Assembly: GCA_030680415.1 (NCBI GenBank)
Contig: JAUXVE010000103.1
Coordinates: forward strand, 23,003 to 87,002
From: Rubrivivax sp.
GTDB lineage: Bacteria > Pseudomonadota > Gammaproteobacteria > Burkholderiales > Burkholderiaceae_C
Direction: 5' to 3'
Length of the DNA stretch: 64,000 nucleotides
This document shows, one piece after another, positions 28,400 to 38,331 of this stretch. The position numbers and the translations under genes are program-made. Each line of letters starts with the position of its first letter. Position 1 is the stretch's first letter. A model generated the notes under the pieces. It did no database searches and was not told the origin of the DNA. It saw nothing but the letters and a program-made list of their open reading frames with translations.

Positions 28400-29874
28400 C
28401 GGCACCCGAGCAGGCGGTGCTGGCTGCGCTGGCCGTGCCGCTGGTGGGTGCGGCGCTGATCGCGCTTTCCGGCCGCACGCCCATGCTGCGCGAGACGGTG
28501 ACGCTGGCCACGGCGCTGCTGCTGCTGGGCTGCGTGCTCACGCTGCTGCCTGCCGTGCAGGCCGGCGAGCGGCCGGCGGTGGCGCTGTTCGAGCTGCTGC
28601 CGGGCCTGGAGATCGCCATGCGCGTCGAACCGCTGGGCATGCTGTTCGCGCTCATCGCCTCGGGGCTGTGGATCGTGAATTCGCTGTACTCCATCGGCTA
28701 CATGCGCGGCAACCAGGAACGGCAGCAGACCCGCTTCTACGTCTGCTTCGCGCTGGCGCTCGCGGCCACCATGGGCATCGCCCTGTCGGCCAACCTGTTC
28801 ACGCTGTTCCTGTTCTACGAGATGCTGACGCTGGTGACCTACCCGCTGGTCACGCACCACGGCACCGAAAAGGCGCGCCAGGGTGGGCGTGTCTACCTCG
28901 GACTGCTGCTGGGCACCTCCACCGTGTTCCTGTTGCCGGCGCTGGTGTTCATCTGGCACCTCGCCGGCACCACCGACTTCAGGCCCGGCGGCATTCTCGA
29001 GGGCCGCCTGGGGCACGGCGAGCTGGCGGCGCTGCTCGCGCTCACCGTGTACGGCCTCGGCAAGGCGGCGCTGATGCCCTTTCACCGCTGGCTGCCGGCG
29101 GCGATGGTGGCACCGACGCCGGTGTCGGCGCTGCTCCACGCGGTGGCCGTGGTCAAGGCCGGTGTCTTCAGCGTCGTCAAGGTCATCGTCTACATCTTCG
29201 GCCTCGACAACCTGGCCTCGGCCGGCATCGACGGCGCTGCCGACTGGCTGGTGGCAGTGGCGGGCTTCACGATCCTGGCCGCGTCGGTGGTCGCGCTCGG
29301 CGCCGACAACCTGAAGCGGCGCCTGGCCTACTCCACCGTCAGTCAACTGGCCTACGTGGTGATAGCCGCCGCGCTGCTGGCACCGCTGAGCGTCATCGGC
29401 GCCGTGCTGCACATCGCCGCGCACGCCTGCGGCAAGATCACGCTCTTCTTTGCCGCCGGTTCGATCTACACCGCGGCGCACAAGACCGAAGTCAGCCAGC
29501 TCGACGGCATCGGCCGCCGCATGCCCTGGACCATGGGCGCCTTCGCCATCGGCGCGCTGTCGATGATCGGCCTGCCGCCGGCGGCCGGTTTCGTCTCCAA
29601 GTGGTACATGCTGTCGGGCGCGATGGCCGCGCAGCACTGGCTGGCGGTGGCCGTGATCGTCGTCAGCACGCTGCTCAACGCGGGCTATTTCCTGCCCATC
29701 GTCTACCGCGCCTTCTTCGTCGCCCCGGCACCCGACCTGCATGGCCACGCCCACGGCGAGGCGCCGCTGCCGATGGTGATCGCGCTCACCCTCACGGCGG
29801 CGGCCACGGTGCTGCTGTTCTTCCTGCCGGACGTGCCGTTGGCGCTGGCGCGGCAGATGCTTGCCGGCGGCTGA
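28396..29874 (+). CDS. Mrp-type antiporter D-like subunit (NuoL/M-like), copy 2, GTG start
   Basis: LYSIGYMRGNQERQQTRFYVCFALALAATMGIALSANLFTLFLFYEMLTLVTYPLVTHHGT; STVSQLAYVVIAAALL; overlaps stop of copy 1. Confidence 0.9.
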   Translation: MTAPEQAVLAALAVPLVGAALIALSGRTPMLRETVTLATALLLLGCVLTLLPAVQAGERPAVALFELLPGLEIAMRVEPLGMLFALIASGLWIVNSLYSIGYMRGNQERQQTRFYVCFALALAATMGIALSANLFTLFLFYEMLTLVTYPLVTHHGTEKARQGGRVYLGLLLGTSTVFLLPALVFIWHLAGTTDFRPGGILEGRLGHGELAALLALTVYGLGKAALMPFHRWLPAAMVAPTPVSALLHAVAVVKAGVFSVVKVIVYIFGLDNLASAGIDGAADWLVAVAGFTILAASVVALGADNLKRRLAYSTVSQLAYVVIAAALLAPLSVIGAVLHIAAHACGKITLFFAAGSIYTAAHKTEVSQLDGIGRRMPWTMGAFAIGALSMIGLPPAAGFVSKWYMLSGAMAAQHWLAVAVIVVSTLLNAGYFLPIVYRAFFVAPAPDLHGHAHGEAPLPMVIALTLTAAATVLLFFLPDVPLALARQMLAGG

Positions 29875-29879
29875 ACACG

Positions 29880-30140
29880 ATGACGGATCGGCACCATCAC
29901 CAGGGGCTCGACGACCCGCGCCGATCGAGGTGGCTGTGGCGCGGCTTCCTCGCCGTGCTGGCCCTGGCCGTAGCCGCCGAGTTCGTCGTGCGCCTGCACC
30001 CGCACTTCGGCATCGATTCGGTGTTCGGCTTCGCCGCCTGGTTCGGCTTTGGCGCCTGTGCCGCGATGATTGCCGCGGCCAAGGCGCTCGCGCTGTGGCT
30101 GCAGCGTCCCGACACCTACTACGGCAAGCGCGATGAATGA
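29880..30140 (+). CDS. small two-TM membrane protein of the antiporter cluster
   Basis: MTDRHHHQGLDDPRRSRWLWRGFLAVLALAVAAEFVVRLHPHFGIDSVFGFAAWFGFGACAAMIAAAKALALWLQRPDTYYGKRDE, embedded in the operon. Confidence 0.75.
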   Translation: MTDRHHHQGLDDPRRSRWLWRGFLAVLALAVAAEFVVRLHPHFGIDSVFGFAAWFGFGACAAMIAAAKALALWLQRPDTYYGKRDE

Positions 30141-31818
30141 CCTCGTGATCCACCCCGCGCTGGTGCTGATCGCCGGTGCCTTGCTGCTGCCGTGGCTGCG
30201 CGGCGCGCTGCGCAAGGTCTTCATCGTCACCCTGCCCTTCGTCGTGCTGGCCCTGGTGTGGCGGGTGCCCGACGGCACGGCCTGGCAGCTGTCATGGCTG
30301 GACCACACCCTGGTGCCGCTGCAGGGCGACAAGCTCTCGCGTCTGTTCGCCTCCGTCTTCGCACTCATGGCCGCCGGCGGCGGCTTGTTCGCGCTCGGGC
30401 AGGAGAGCCGCGTCGAGGTGCCCGCGGCCTTCGTCTATGCCGGCTCGGCCATCGGCGTCGCGCTGGCCGGCGACCTGGTCACCGTGTTCGTGTTCTGGGA
30501 GCTGATGGCAGTGGGCTCGACGCTGGTGCTGTGGAGCCAGGGCAGCGCTGCCGCCTACCGGGCGGCGCGGCGTTACCTGATGATCCACCTCGCCGGCGGC
30601 GTGGTGCTCTTTGCCGGCATCGCCGGCCACGTCGTCGACACCGGCAGCGTCGCATTCACGTCCATGGCACCCGATTCGGTGGCGCACGGGCTGATCCTGG
30701 TCGGCTTCCTCGTCAACGCCGGCGCGCCGCCGCTGTCGGCCTGGCTGCCCGACGCCTACCCCGAAGCTTCGTGGAGCGGCACGGTGTTCCTCTCTGCCTT
30801 CACCACCAAGGCCGCGGTTTACGTGCTGCTGCGCGGCTTCCCGGGCACCGAGTTGCTGATCTGGGTCGGCCTGCTGATGGCCTTCTACGGCATCGTCTAC
30901 GGTGTGCTGGAGAACGACATGCGGCGCCTCCTGGCATACACGATCGTCAACCAGAGCGGCTTCATGATCGCCGGCATCGGCATCGGCACCGAGATGGCAC
31001 TCAACGGTGCGGCGGCGCAGGCCGTCACCGGCGTCGTCTATGTGGCACTGCTGCTGATGTCGGCCGGCTCGGTGCTGCTGATGACGGGCCGGCGCAAGTG
31101 CTCCGAACTCGGCGGCCTGTTCCACACCATGCCGCTGACCACGGCGTGCGGCGCCATCGGCGCGCTGGCGATCTCGTCCTTCCCGCTGACCTCGGGCTTC
31201 GTTTCCAAGTCGATGGTCGCGCAGGCCGCTGCCGATGGCCACCTGCTGAGCGTGTGGCTGCTGCTCACGGCGGCGTCTGCGGGTGTCGTGCTGCACGCCG
31301 GCCTCAAGTTCCCGTGGTTCGTCTTCTTCCACCAGGACTCGGGGCTGCGCCCGCCCGAGCCGCCGGCGTCGATGCGGTGGGCGATGTTGTTCTTCGCCTT
31401 CCTGTGCATCGCGCCCGGTGTCTGGGCCGAGCCGCTGTACGCGCTGCTGCCGTACGCCGTGAAGTACGAGCCGTACACCTGGGCCCATGTACTGACGCAA
31501 CTGCAGTTGCTGCTGTTCTCGAGCCTGGCGTTCGTCGTCATGCTGCCCTACCTCAGACGCACGCTGACGATCACGCTCGACATGGACTGGATCTGGCGCC
31601 GGCTGCTGCCGGAGCTCGTGGACGCAGCAGCCGCCGTCATCGGCGCCACGCACCGTGCTGCGGGCGCCACGGCCGCCGCCACCGCGCGGCACGCCCGCGC
31701 CGCCGTCGAGCGCACGCACGGTCTGAACAGCCGCTTCGCGAAGACCTGGCCCACCGGGACCATGGCGTTGTCGGTGCTGCTGCTGCTGCTGGGCTACCTG
31801 CTGCTGTATTACCTGTAG
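30133..31818 (+). CDS. third NuoL/M/N-like proton-conducting antiporter subunit
   Basis: 561 aa; GDLVTVFVFWELMAVGSTLVLWSQGSAAAYRAARRYLMIHLAGGVVLFAGIAGHV; NDMRRLLAYTIVNQSGFMIAGIGIG. Confidence 0.88.
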   Translation: MNDLVIHPALVLIAGALLLPWLRGALRKVFIVTLPFVVLALVWRVPDGTAWQLSWLDHTLVPLQGDKLSRLFASVFALMAAGGGLFALGQESRVEVPAAFVYAGSAIGVALAGDLVTVFVFWELMAVGSTLVLWSQGSAAAYRAARRYLMIHLAGGVVLFAGIAGHVVDTGSVAFTSMAPDSVAHGLILVGFLVNAGAPPLSAWLPDAYPEASWSGTVFLSAFTTKAAVYVLLRGFPGTELLIWVGLLMAFYGIVYGVLENDMRRLLAYTIVNQSGFMIAGIGIGTEMALNGAAAQAVTGVVYVALLLMSAGSVLLMTGRRKCSELGGLFHTMPLTTACGAIGALAISSFPLTSGFVSKSMVAQAAADGHLLSVWLLLTAASAGVVLHAGLKFPWFVFFHQDSGLRPPEPPASMRWAMLFFAFLCIAPGVWAEPLYALLPYAVKYEPYTWAHVLTQLQLLLFSSLAFVVMLPYLRRTLTITLDMDWIWRRLLPELVDAAAAVIGATHRAAGATAAATARHARAAVERTHGLNSRFAKTWPTGTMALSVLLLLLGYLLLYYL

Positions 31819-31842
31819 CCGGAAACGGGCGCACGAAAAAAT

Positions 31843-31868
31843 GCCCCTCGCCGTTGCCAGCGAGGGGC
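31843..31868 (-). terminator. Rho-independent terminator for the minus-strand thioesterase/HDAC-like genes
   Basis: 9-bp perfect stem gcccctcgc/gcgaggggc followed on minus strand by a T-tract (aaaaa at 31836-31841 on plus). Confidence 0.8.
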
Positions 31869-32070
31869 CAAGCTCCTGGCCGCCGAACCGCACCCTGGCG
31901 GTGCGACGGAATTCGACGGCGCCCGACCGTACCCCGAAACCGCCTGTGCCCGCAACCGGGCATGCGACGAGGAACTCTCTTCGAACGCCGATTCGCGACC
32001 TACTCGACGAAGTGGCGAACCCCCGCACGGGCTCGCGTGCGGACGGCGGCAACGTTTTCCGGGCTGATGT

Positions 32071-32514
32071 TCATGCGGCCCTGGCAAGCGGCTGCAGCGC
32101 CGCTAGAAGTGGGGCCGGCAAGGGCACCGGGCGGCGTGTGGCGCGATCGACGTAGACGTGGACGAACTGCCCCACCGCCGCCGACAAGGGCGCGCTGTCG
32201 GCAAACAGGCCCAGTTCGTAGCGCACACTGGAGCGCCCGATGTGGGCCACGCACAGGCCGGCGTGCACCGCCTGCGGGAACGCTATCGCATCGAAATAGT
32301 GGCACTGCGTCTGCACCACCAGGCCGATGACGGCGCCGTGGTGGATGTCCAGCGCGCCGGCCTCGATGAGGTAGCCGTTCACTGCGGTATCGAAGAGGCT
32401 GTAGTGAACGACGTTGTTGACGTGGCCGTAGACATCGTTGTCCATCCAGCGTGTTTGGAGGGTGCGGAACAGCGGGAAGTGTTCGCGCGGCAAGGGCCGG
32501 TGACGTTCGCTCAT
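32071..32514 (-). CDS. acyl-CoA thioesterase, hotdog fold (YbgC/4-HBT-like)
   Basis: FRTLQTRWMDNDVYGHVNNVVHYSLFDTAVNGYL. Confidence 0.88.
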   Translation of the reverse strand: MSERHRPLPREHFPLFRTLQTRWMDNDVYGHVNNVVHYSLFDTAVNGYLIEAGALDIHHGAVIGLVVQTQCHYFDAIAFPQAVHAGLCVAHIGRSSVRYELGLFADSAPLSAAVGQFVHVYVDRATRRPVPLPAPLLAALQPLARAA

Positions 32515-33464
32515 CGAACGCATTCTTCCACTGCACGCCAGCGCCGCCATGAGCCCAGCGCCTCGGCCAGCGTGCGGCGCTGGATGGCCACCGTGGTGGC
32601 CAGGTTGCGGCCGTAGCCGCCGGCCATCGACAGTGCCACCGGGATGCGCCGCTCGCGCAGCACGGCCAGCACACGCCGGTCGCGTTCGGCCAGACCCTCC
32701 GCGGTGAGCTTGAGGCGGCCGAGGCGGTCGTCTTCGTGCGCGTCGGCGCCGGCCACGTAGAAGACCAGGCCGGGCGGCGTGCTGCCATGGTGCGCCCAGG
32801 CCGCGGCCAGCGCAGCGTCGAGCGCCGCCAGGTAGTCCGCGTCGGTGCAGCCGTCGGGCAGTCCGACATCGAGGTCGCTGGCTTCCTTGCGCAAGGGAAA
32901 GTTCTTCGCGCCGTGCATCGACAGCGTGAACACCGTCGGATCGTCGCGGAAGATCGCCGCCGTGCCGTTGCCCTGGTGCACGTCGAGGTCGATCACCAGC
33001 ACGCGCAGAAGGCGCCGCCGGTGCCGGTGCCATTCGGCCTGCATCAGCCGCGTCGCCACGGCCACGTCGTTGAAGACGCAGTAGCCGGAGCCCTTGTGCG
33101 CGTAGGCGTGGTGCGTGCCGCCGGCCAGGTTGGCGGCCACGCCTTCATCGTCGAACAGCGCCGCGCGCGCGGCCATGATCGTCGCGCCGACCGAGCGCCG
33201 AGAGCGTTCGACGAGCTGCGCGGACCAAGGCGAACCAATCTCACGCTGCTGCGCTGCCGACAGGGTGCCGTCCACCACCGAACCGATCCACGCCGGCTCG
33301 TGCGCCAGTGCCAGTTCCCCGTCGCCGGCCGGCTGCGCCTCGGCCACGCGCACGCCGGGCAAGGTGGCTTCGGTGGCTTGCCGCAGCAGCCGGTACTTGG
33401 ATACGGGAAAGCTGTGTTCGGGCGGCAGCGGCAGCACGAAGGCGTCGGAGTGGTAGGCGAGCAC
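32511..33464 (-). CDS. histone deacetylase-family protein, GTG start
   Basis: VLAYHSDAFVLPLPPEHSFPVSKY...NLAGGTHHAYAHKGSGYCVFNDVAVA...VLVIDLDVHQGNGTAAIFRDDPTVFTLSMHG. Confidence 0.9.
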   Translation of the reverse strand: MLAYHSDAFVLPLPPEHSFPVSKYRLLRQATEATLPGVRVAEAQPAGDGELALAHEPAWIGSVVDGTLSAAQQREIGSPWSAQLVERSRRSVGATIMAARAALFDDEGVAANLAGGTHHAYAHKGSGYCVFNDVAVATRLMQAEWHRHRRRLLRVLVIDLDVHQGNGTAAIFRDDPTVFTLSMHGAKNFPLRKEASDLDVGLPDGCTDADYLAALDAALAAAWAHHGSTPPGLVFYVAGADAHEDDRLGRLKLTAEGLAERDRRVLAVLRERRIPVALSMAGGYGRNLATTVAIQRRTLAEALGSWRRWRAVEECVR

Positions 33465-33494
33465 GAACGGCGATTCTAGGAATTGGCCCCTAGA

Positions 33495-33571
33495 TTGCTG
33501 CGATGCAGCAAAAAAGTGCTTGCATTGCAGCGGGAGAACCCTATACTTCATTTCATGTTGCAGCGCAGCAA
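33495..33571 (+). promoter_or_regulatory. phasin promoter with candidate PhaR-type TGC-rich operators
   Basis: Palindrome TTGCTGC-GAT-GCAGCAA (33495-33511); -35-like TTGCAT (33520-33525), 16-nt spacer, -10-like TATACT (33542-33547); second near-palindrome TTGCAGCGCAGCAA (33558-33571). Confidence 0.65.
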
Positions 33572-33628
33572 AGAAGTACGGGCAGCGCTGCACGGTCCCC
33601 CCGCCTCACCTCTCTTTGGAGATACACC

Positions 33629-34183
33629 ATGACCTTCACCCCTGAACAAATGATGGCTGCCCACAAGGCCAATGTCGAAACGCTGTTCGGTCTCACCGCC
33701 AAGGCTTTCGAAGGCGTCGAGAAGCTCGTCGAACTCAACCTGCAAGTGGCCAGGACCACGCTGAGCGAAGCCGCCGAAACCGCGCAGGCGACGCTGGCCG
33801 TCAAGGACGCGCAGGAACTGCTCGCCCTGCAAGCCAGCCTGCTGCAGCCGGCTGCCGAGAAGGCGGCTTCCTACAGCCGCCACCTCTACGACATCATGGC
33901 CGGCACCAACGCCGAAGTGGCCAAGGTCGCCGAAGCCCAGATGGCCGAAGGCCAGAAGAAGACCCTGGCCCTGGTCGACAACGCCGTGAAGAACGCACCT
34001 GCCGGCACCGAGAGCGCCGTCGCGCTGGTGAAGTCGGCCGTCGCTGCGGCCAGCAACGCCTTCGAGAGCGTGCAAAAGGCCACCAAGCAGGCTAGCGAAG
34101 TCGCCGAAGCCAACTTCCAGGCCATGACCAACACGGCCGTCAAGGCCACGCAAAGCGCCACCAAGGCCGCCAAGCGCGCCTGA
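33629..34183 (+). CDS. phaP: phasin family protein (PHA granule-associated)
   Basis: [68 protein letters not shown]. Confidence 0.93.
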   Translation: MTFTPEQMMAAHKANVETLFGLTAKAFEGVEKLVELNLQVARTTLSEAAETAQATLAVKDAQELLALQASLLQPAAEKAASYSRHLYDIMAGTNAEVAKVAEAQMAEGQKKTLALVDNAVKNAPAGTESAVALVKSAVAAASNAFESVQKATKQASEVAEANFQAMTNTAVKATQSATKAAKRA

Positions 34184-34308
34184 CAGTGATTTGCGGCTGA
34201 ACTTTTCCAGCCGCACGACCTCTACACAGGGCCTGTAGCTTTGCTTCGGGCCTCTTGTGTGAAGGGTTGACTCCTCAGCACCTTGAAATTCCCTTTCTGG
34301 TGCTCTTT

Positions 34309-34332
34309 CGGCCCGGTCCAACGACCGGGCCG
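34309..34332 (+). terminator. Rho-independent terminator downstream of phaP
   Basis: cggcccggtc-caac-gaccgggccg perfect 10-bp stem followed by ttttctt. Confidence 0.9.
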
Positions 34333-34351
34333 TTTTCTTGTGCGCGGCCGA

Positions 34352-35302
34352 TCAGTGCGTCAGCGCCGCGATGCGTGCCCTGATCTGGGGCAGCAGACGC
34401 AAGGCAGCCTCACGGCCGGCCTGGATGGCGCGGGCGCGGGCGCCGAAGTCGGCGCTGGACATGCCCGCCATTGCCGGCCGCAGCACCAGGTCAGCGTCGC
34501 GCAGCTCGAACTGGTTGATGCTGCGGCCCATGATGGCAAAGGTCTGCAACAGCATCTTCATCACGTCGCCGGTGGCAGCCCCGTCGGGCGGCGCGGTGAT
34601 GTCGACGGCAATCACCATCTCGGCGCCCATCTGTCGCGCATAGCGCACAGGCACGGGCGACACCAGCCCGCCATCGACGTACTCGCGGCTGCCGATACGC
34701 ACCGGCTGGAACACCGCCGGCACGGCGCTGGATGCGCGCACGGCACTGCCGGTGTCGCCGCGCTGGAACAGGATGCCGTCGCCACTGTCCAGGTCGGTAG
34801 CCACGATGCCCAGCGGCAGCTTCATCTGCTCGATGCCGAGGCCTGCGGTGTGCTGGCGCACATAACGCGCCAGCGCCTCGCCGCGGATCAGGCCGCGGGC
34901 CGGAAACGACCAGTCGGTGATTGCGCCCTCGTCCATGCCCAGCGCCAGCGTTGCCAGCTCGGGCCCGGACTTGCCTGACGCGTAGAGCGCCGCCACCAGG
35001 CTACCAGCCGAGGTGCCGACCACCAGGTCGGGCTGGACGCCCGCCTCTTCGAGCACCTGGATGACGCCGATGTGGGCAAACCCGCGCGCCGCGCCGCCAC
35101 CCAGCGCCAGGCCGATGCGCGGCGGTTTGGGCGGCGGCTTGGGCGTCACGACGGGCGCTGCGGGCGGTGTCTCGGCGACGGGCGGCGGCGCCGGCGGCGG
35201 CGTCTGGCAGGCCGCCAGCAACAGGGCCAGCACCGTGACGCCCAGCACGCGCCAGGCTCGAAGGGTCCAGGAAGATGCACACAGGCGAGTCATCGCAGCC
35301 AT
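34352..35302 (-). CDS. patatin-like phospholipase family lipoprotein (RssA-like)
   Basis: Lipobox [75 protein letters not shown] (D-G-G). Confidence 0.93.
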   Translation of the reverse strand: MAAMTRLCASSWTLRAWRVLGVTVLALLLAACQTPPPAPPPVAETPPAAPVVTPKPPPKPPRIGLALGGGAARGFAHIGVIQVLEEAGVQPDLVVGTSAGSLVAALYASGKSGPELATLALGMDEGAITDWSFPARGLIRGEALARYVRQHTAGLGIEQMKLPLGIVATDLDSGDGILFQRGDTGSAVRASSAVPAVFQPVRIGSREYVDGGLVSPVPVRYARQMGAEMVIAVDITAPPDGAATGDVMKMLLQTFAIMGRSINQFELRDADLVLRPAMAGMSSADFGARARAIQAGREAALRLLPQIRARIAALTH

Positions 35303-35442
35303 TCTAGGAAGCCATGCCGGGCATCTTCATTCTCCATTGGCATAACCAAGCAACTATTCTGTAGTTCCAGGAAGTAACGACCCTTCCTAGAGTGCAAGCC
35401 TTCGGTGGGCCCAGGCCCGCCTGTGCAGGCATAGGTGGTCGG

Positions 35443-36210
35443 ATGGATTCCTTGGCAGTGATCAGCGGCTTTGCCGTCGGCGCCATCGTCGGCATGACCG
35501 GTGTCGGCGGCGGCTCGCTGATGACACCGTTGCTGCTGGGCGTATTCAGGCTGAACCCGGCCGTGGCCATCGGCACCGACCTGTGGTTTGCCGCCATCAC
35601 CAAGTCCGGCGGCAGCTGGGCGCACCACCGTCACGGCCACGTCGAATACCGCATCACCGCGCTGCTGCTGGCTGGCAGCCTGCCGGCGACGCTGGTCACC
35701 GTCGCCGTGCTGCATCTGAGTGGGCTCACGGCCGGCTGGTCGGGCACCCTGACGGTGACATTGGGCATCGCCTTGCTGCTGACCGCCGTCTCGGTGGCCT
35801 ACCGCCGGGCCTGGCACGCGATCGGGCTGCGGCTCGAGCACTGGCTGCCCGAGCGGCGCAGGGCCGCCCTGACGGTGGCCGCCGGTACCCTGCTGGGGGT
35901 GCTGGTGACGCTCAGTTCGATCGGCGCCGGCGCCATCGGCGCCACGCTGCTGCTGCTGCTGTACCCGCGGCTGCCGGCGCAGAACATCGTCGGCACCGAC
36001 ATCGCCCATGCGGTGCCGCTGACCCTGGTTGCCGGCATCGGCCACGCGCTGCTGGGCCATGTCGACTGGGGTCTGCTGGCGGCTTTGCTCGTCGGCTCGC
36101 TGCCGGGCATCTGGCTCGGTGCGCACCTGACCAAGTCCCTGCCCGAGCGCTTCGTGCGCGGCGTGCTGTGCCTGTCGCTGCTCGGCGCCGGCGTCAAGGT
36201 GCTCAGTTGA
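35443..36210 (+). CDS. sulfite exporter TauE/SafE family protein
   Basis: ISGFAVGAIVGMTGVGGGSLMTPLLLGVFRLNPAVAIGTDLWFAAITK; precedes cys genes. Confidence 0.9.
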   Translation: MDSLAVISGFAVGAIVGMTGVGGGSLMTPLLLGVFRLNPAVAIGTDLWFAAITKSGGSWAHHRHGHVEYRITALLLAGSLPATLVTVAVLHLSGLTAGWSGTLTVTLGIALLLTAVSVAYRRAWHAIGLRLEHWLPERRRAALTVAAGTLLGVLVTLSSIGAGAIGATLLLLLYPRLPAQNIVGTDIAHAVPLTLVAGIGHALLGHVDWGLLAALLVGSLPGIWLGAHLTKSLPERFVRGVLCLSLLGAGVKVLS

Positions 36211-36226
36211 ACCGGGGCCACCGAAC

Positions 36227-37936
36227 ATGTACCGCTACACCGAATTCGACCGCCGCTTCGTGCGCTCCCGCGCCGCGCAGTTCCGCGACCAATTGCAGCG
36301 CCACCTGGCCGGCGAACTGCCCGACGACGACTTCCGCCCGCTGCGGCTGCAGAACGGCTGGTACCTGCAGCGCCACGCGCCGATGTTGCGGGTGGCCGTG
36401 CCCTATGGCGAACTGTCGAGCCGGCAGCTGCGCCAGCTGGCCCGCATCGCACGCGAATTCGACCTCCAGGACTCCGGTCTGGCCGCCGGACGCGGTGGCT
36501 ACGGACACTTCAGCACGCGCCAGAACATCCAGTTCAACTGGATCCCGCTGGCACGCGCCGCCGACGTCATGGACCTGCTGGCCGAGGTCGACATGCACGG
36601 CATCCAGACCAGCGGCAACTGCATCCGCAACATCACCAGCGACGCGCTGGCCGGCATCGCGCACGACGAGGAGGTCGACCCGCGCCCCTACTGCGAGATC
36701 CTGCGCCAGTGGAGCACGCTGCATCCCGAGTTCTCCTTCCTGCCGCGCAAGTTCAAGATCGCCGTCAGCGGTGCCCGCGAGGACCGCGCCGCCACGGCCT
36801 GGCACGACATCGGCCTGCGGCTGCGCCGCAACGCCGCCGGCGAGGTGGGTTTTGCCGTCGCGGTGGGCGGCGGCATGGGTCGCACGCCGGTGATCGCCAA
36901 GCCCGTGCACGACTTCGTGCCGTGGCGCCAGATCCTCGTCTTCATCGAGGCCGTCGTTCGCGTCTACAACCGCTACGGCCGGCGCGACAACCTGTACAAG
37001 GCGCGCATCAAGATCCTCGTCAGGGCCGAGGGGCAGCGCTTCGTCGACGCCGTCGCCCGCGAGTTCGCTGTGCTGCTCGCCGACCCGGCGACGGCGCTCG
37101 TCCCCGAGGCCGAACTCGAGCGCCTGCAGCGCTGCTTCGCGGCGCCGCCGCTGCCCGCCGCCGCGCCGCCGGCCACGTCCGGCGAAGCGCTGCCGGCCTA
37201 CACACGCTGGGCCGGGCGCAACGTGCACGCCCACCGCCTGCCGGGCTACCGCGCGGTGGCGCTGTCGCTCAAGCGCACCGGCCTGCCGCCGGGCGACGTC
37301 AGCGCCGACCAGATGGAAGGCGCCGCCACGCTGGCCGAGCGCTACAGCCACGGCGAACTGCGTGTCACGCACGACCAGAACCTGCTGCTGCCCTGGGTGC
37401 AGGCCAGTGAGCTGCGCGCGCTGTGGCTGGCGGCGCGCGAGGGCGGCTTCGCGACGCCCAACATCGGTCTCCTGACCGACATGATCGCCTGCCCCGGCGG
37501 CGACCTCTGCGCTCTAGCCAATGCGCGCTCGATCCCCATCGCGGCGGCCATCACCGAGCGCTTTGCCGATCTCGACGAACTGCACGACATCGGCGACATC
37601 GACCTGCACATCAGCGGTTGCATCAATTCCTGCGGCCACCACCACAGCGGCCACATCGGCATCCTCGGCGTCGACAAGGACGGCAGCGAGTGGTACCAGG
37701 TGACGCTGGGCGGCGCCGACGGCAGCCTGCTGTCGGGCGCGGCGACGCCGGGCAAGGTCATCGGCCCGTCGTTCGCCGCCGACGAGGTGCCCGACGCCGT
37801 CGAAGCCGTGATCGCCACCTACCTGCACCAGCGCCAGGGCGGCGAACGATTCATCGAAACCGCGCGCCGCCTGGGCCCGCAGCCCTTCCGCCATGCCGCC
37901 GACGCGGTGCGGCGCAGCACGGCACTGGCCGCATGA
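36227..37936 (+). CDS. cysI: sulfite reductase hemoprotein-type (nitrite/sulfite reductase)
   Basis: GHFSTRQNIQFNWIPL, QTSGNCIRNITSD, DLHISGCINSCGHHHSGHIGILGVDK (siroheme/4Fe-4S Cys motifs). Confidence 0.93.
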   Translation: MYRYTEFDRRFVRSRAAQFRDQLQRHLAGELPDDDFRPLRLQNGWYLQRHAPMLRVAVPYGELSSRQLRQLARIAREFDLQDSGLAAGRGGYGHFSTRQNIQFNWIPLARAADVMDLLAEVDMHGIQTSGNCIRNITSDALAGIAHDEEVDPRPYCEILRQWSTLHPEFSFLPRKFKIAVSGAREDRAATAWHDIGLRLRRNAAGEVGFAVAVGGGMGRTPVIAKPVHDFVPWRQILVFIEAVVRVYNRYGRRDNLYKARIKILVRAEGQRFVDAVAREFAVLLADPATALVPEAELERLQRCFAAPPLPAAAPPATSGEALPAYTRWAGRNVHAHRLPGYRAVALSLKRTGLPPGDVSADQMEGAATLAERYSHGELRVTHDQNLLLPWVQASELRALWLAAREGGFATPNIGLLTDMIACPGGDLCALANARSIPIAAAITERFADLDELHDIGDIDLHISGCINSCGHHHSGHIGILGVDKDGSEWYQVTLGGADGSLLSGAATPGKVIGPSFAADEVPDAVEAVIATYLHQRQGGERFIETARRLGPQPFRHAADAVRRSTALAA

Positions 37937-38331
37937 GCCGGGAGCAGACCATGGAATTCCTTGAACCAGGCAGCGCCCCGCCCGCCGGCACGCTGCTGCT
38001 GGACAACACCGCCGACGTAATCGTCGGCGCCGACGAGATCCGTCGGCACGCCGCGGTGGCGCTGCACTTCCCGCGCTGGACCGACGGCCGCGCCTATTCG
38101 CAGGCCGTACTGCTGCGCGGCCGGCTGCATTACACCGGCGGCGTGATCGCCACCGGCGAGGTGCTGGCCGACATGCTGCCGCTGCTGCGCCGTTGCGGCT
38201 TCGACGCCGTGCAACTGCGCGCCGACCAGCGGCTGGAAACGGCGCAGCGCGCGCTCGGCTACTTCGATTCCCACTACCAGGTCGGCGCCGGCGAACGCCG
38301 GTCCCTGTCCGCATCAGGAGCCACACCATGA
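37933..38331 (+). CDS. DUF934 family protein
   Basis: ALHFPRWTDGRAYSQAVLLRGRLHYTGGVIATGEVLADMLPLLRRCGFDAVQLRADQ, between cysI and cysH. Confidence 0.88.
   Translation: MSREQTMEFLEPGSAPPAGTLLLDNTADVIVGADEIRRHAAVALHFPRWTDGRAYSQAVLLRGRLHYTGGVIATGEVLADMLPLLRRCGFDAVQLRADQRLETAQRALGYFDSHYQVGAGERRSLSASGATP

Noticed and set aside
30292-32052. 586-aa minus-strand ORF
   Set aside because: Antisense to the third antiporter large subunit; Q/H/R/G-rich composition without domains.
34309-34332. Small RNA hairpin after phaP
   Set aside because: Perfect stem plus U-tract 126 nt after the stop is adequately explained as the phaP terminator.
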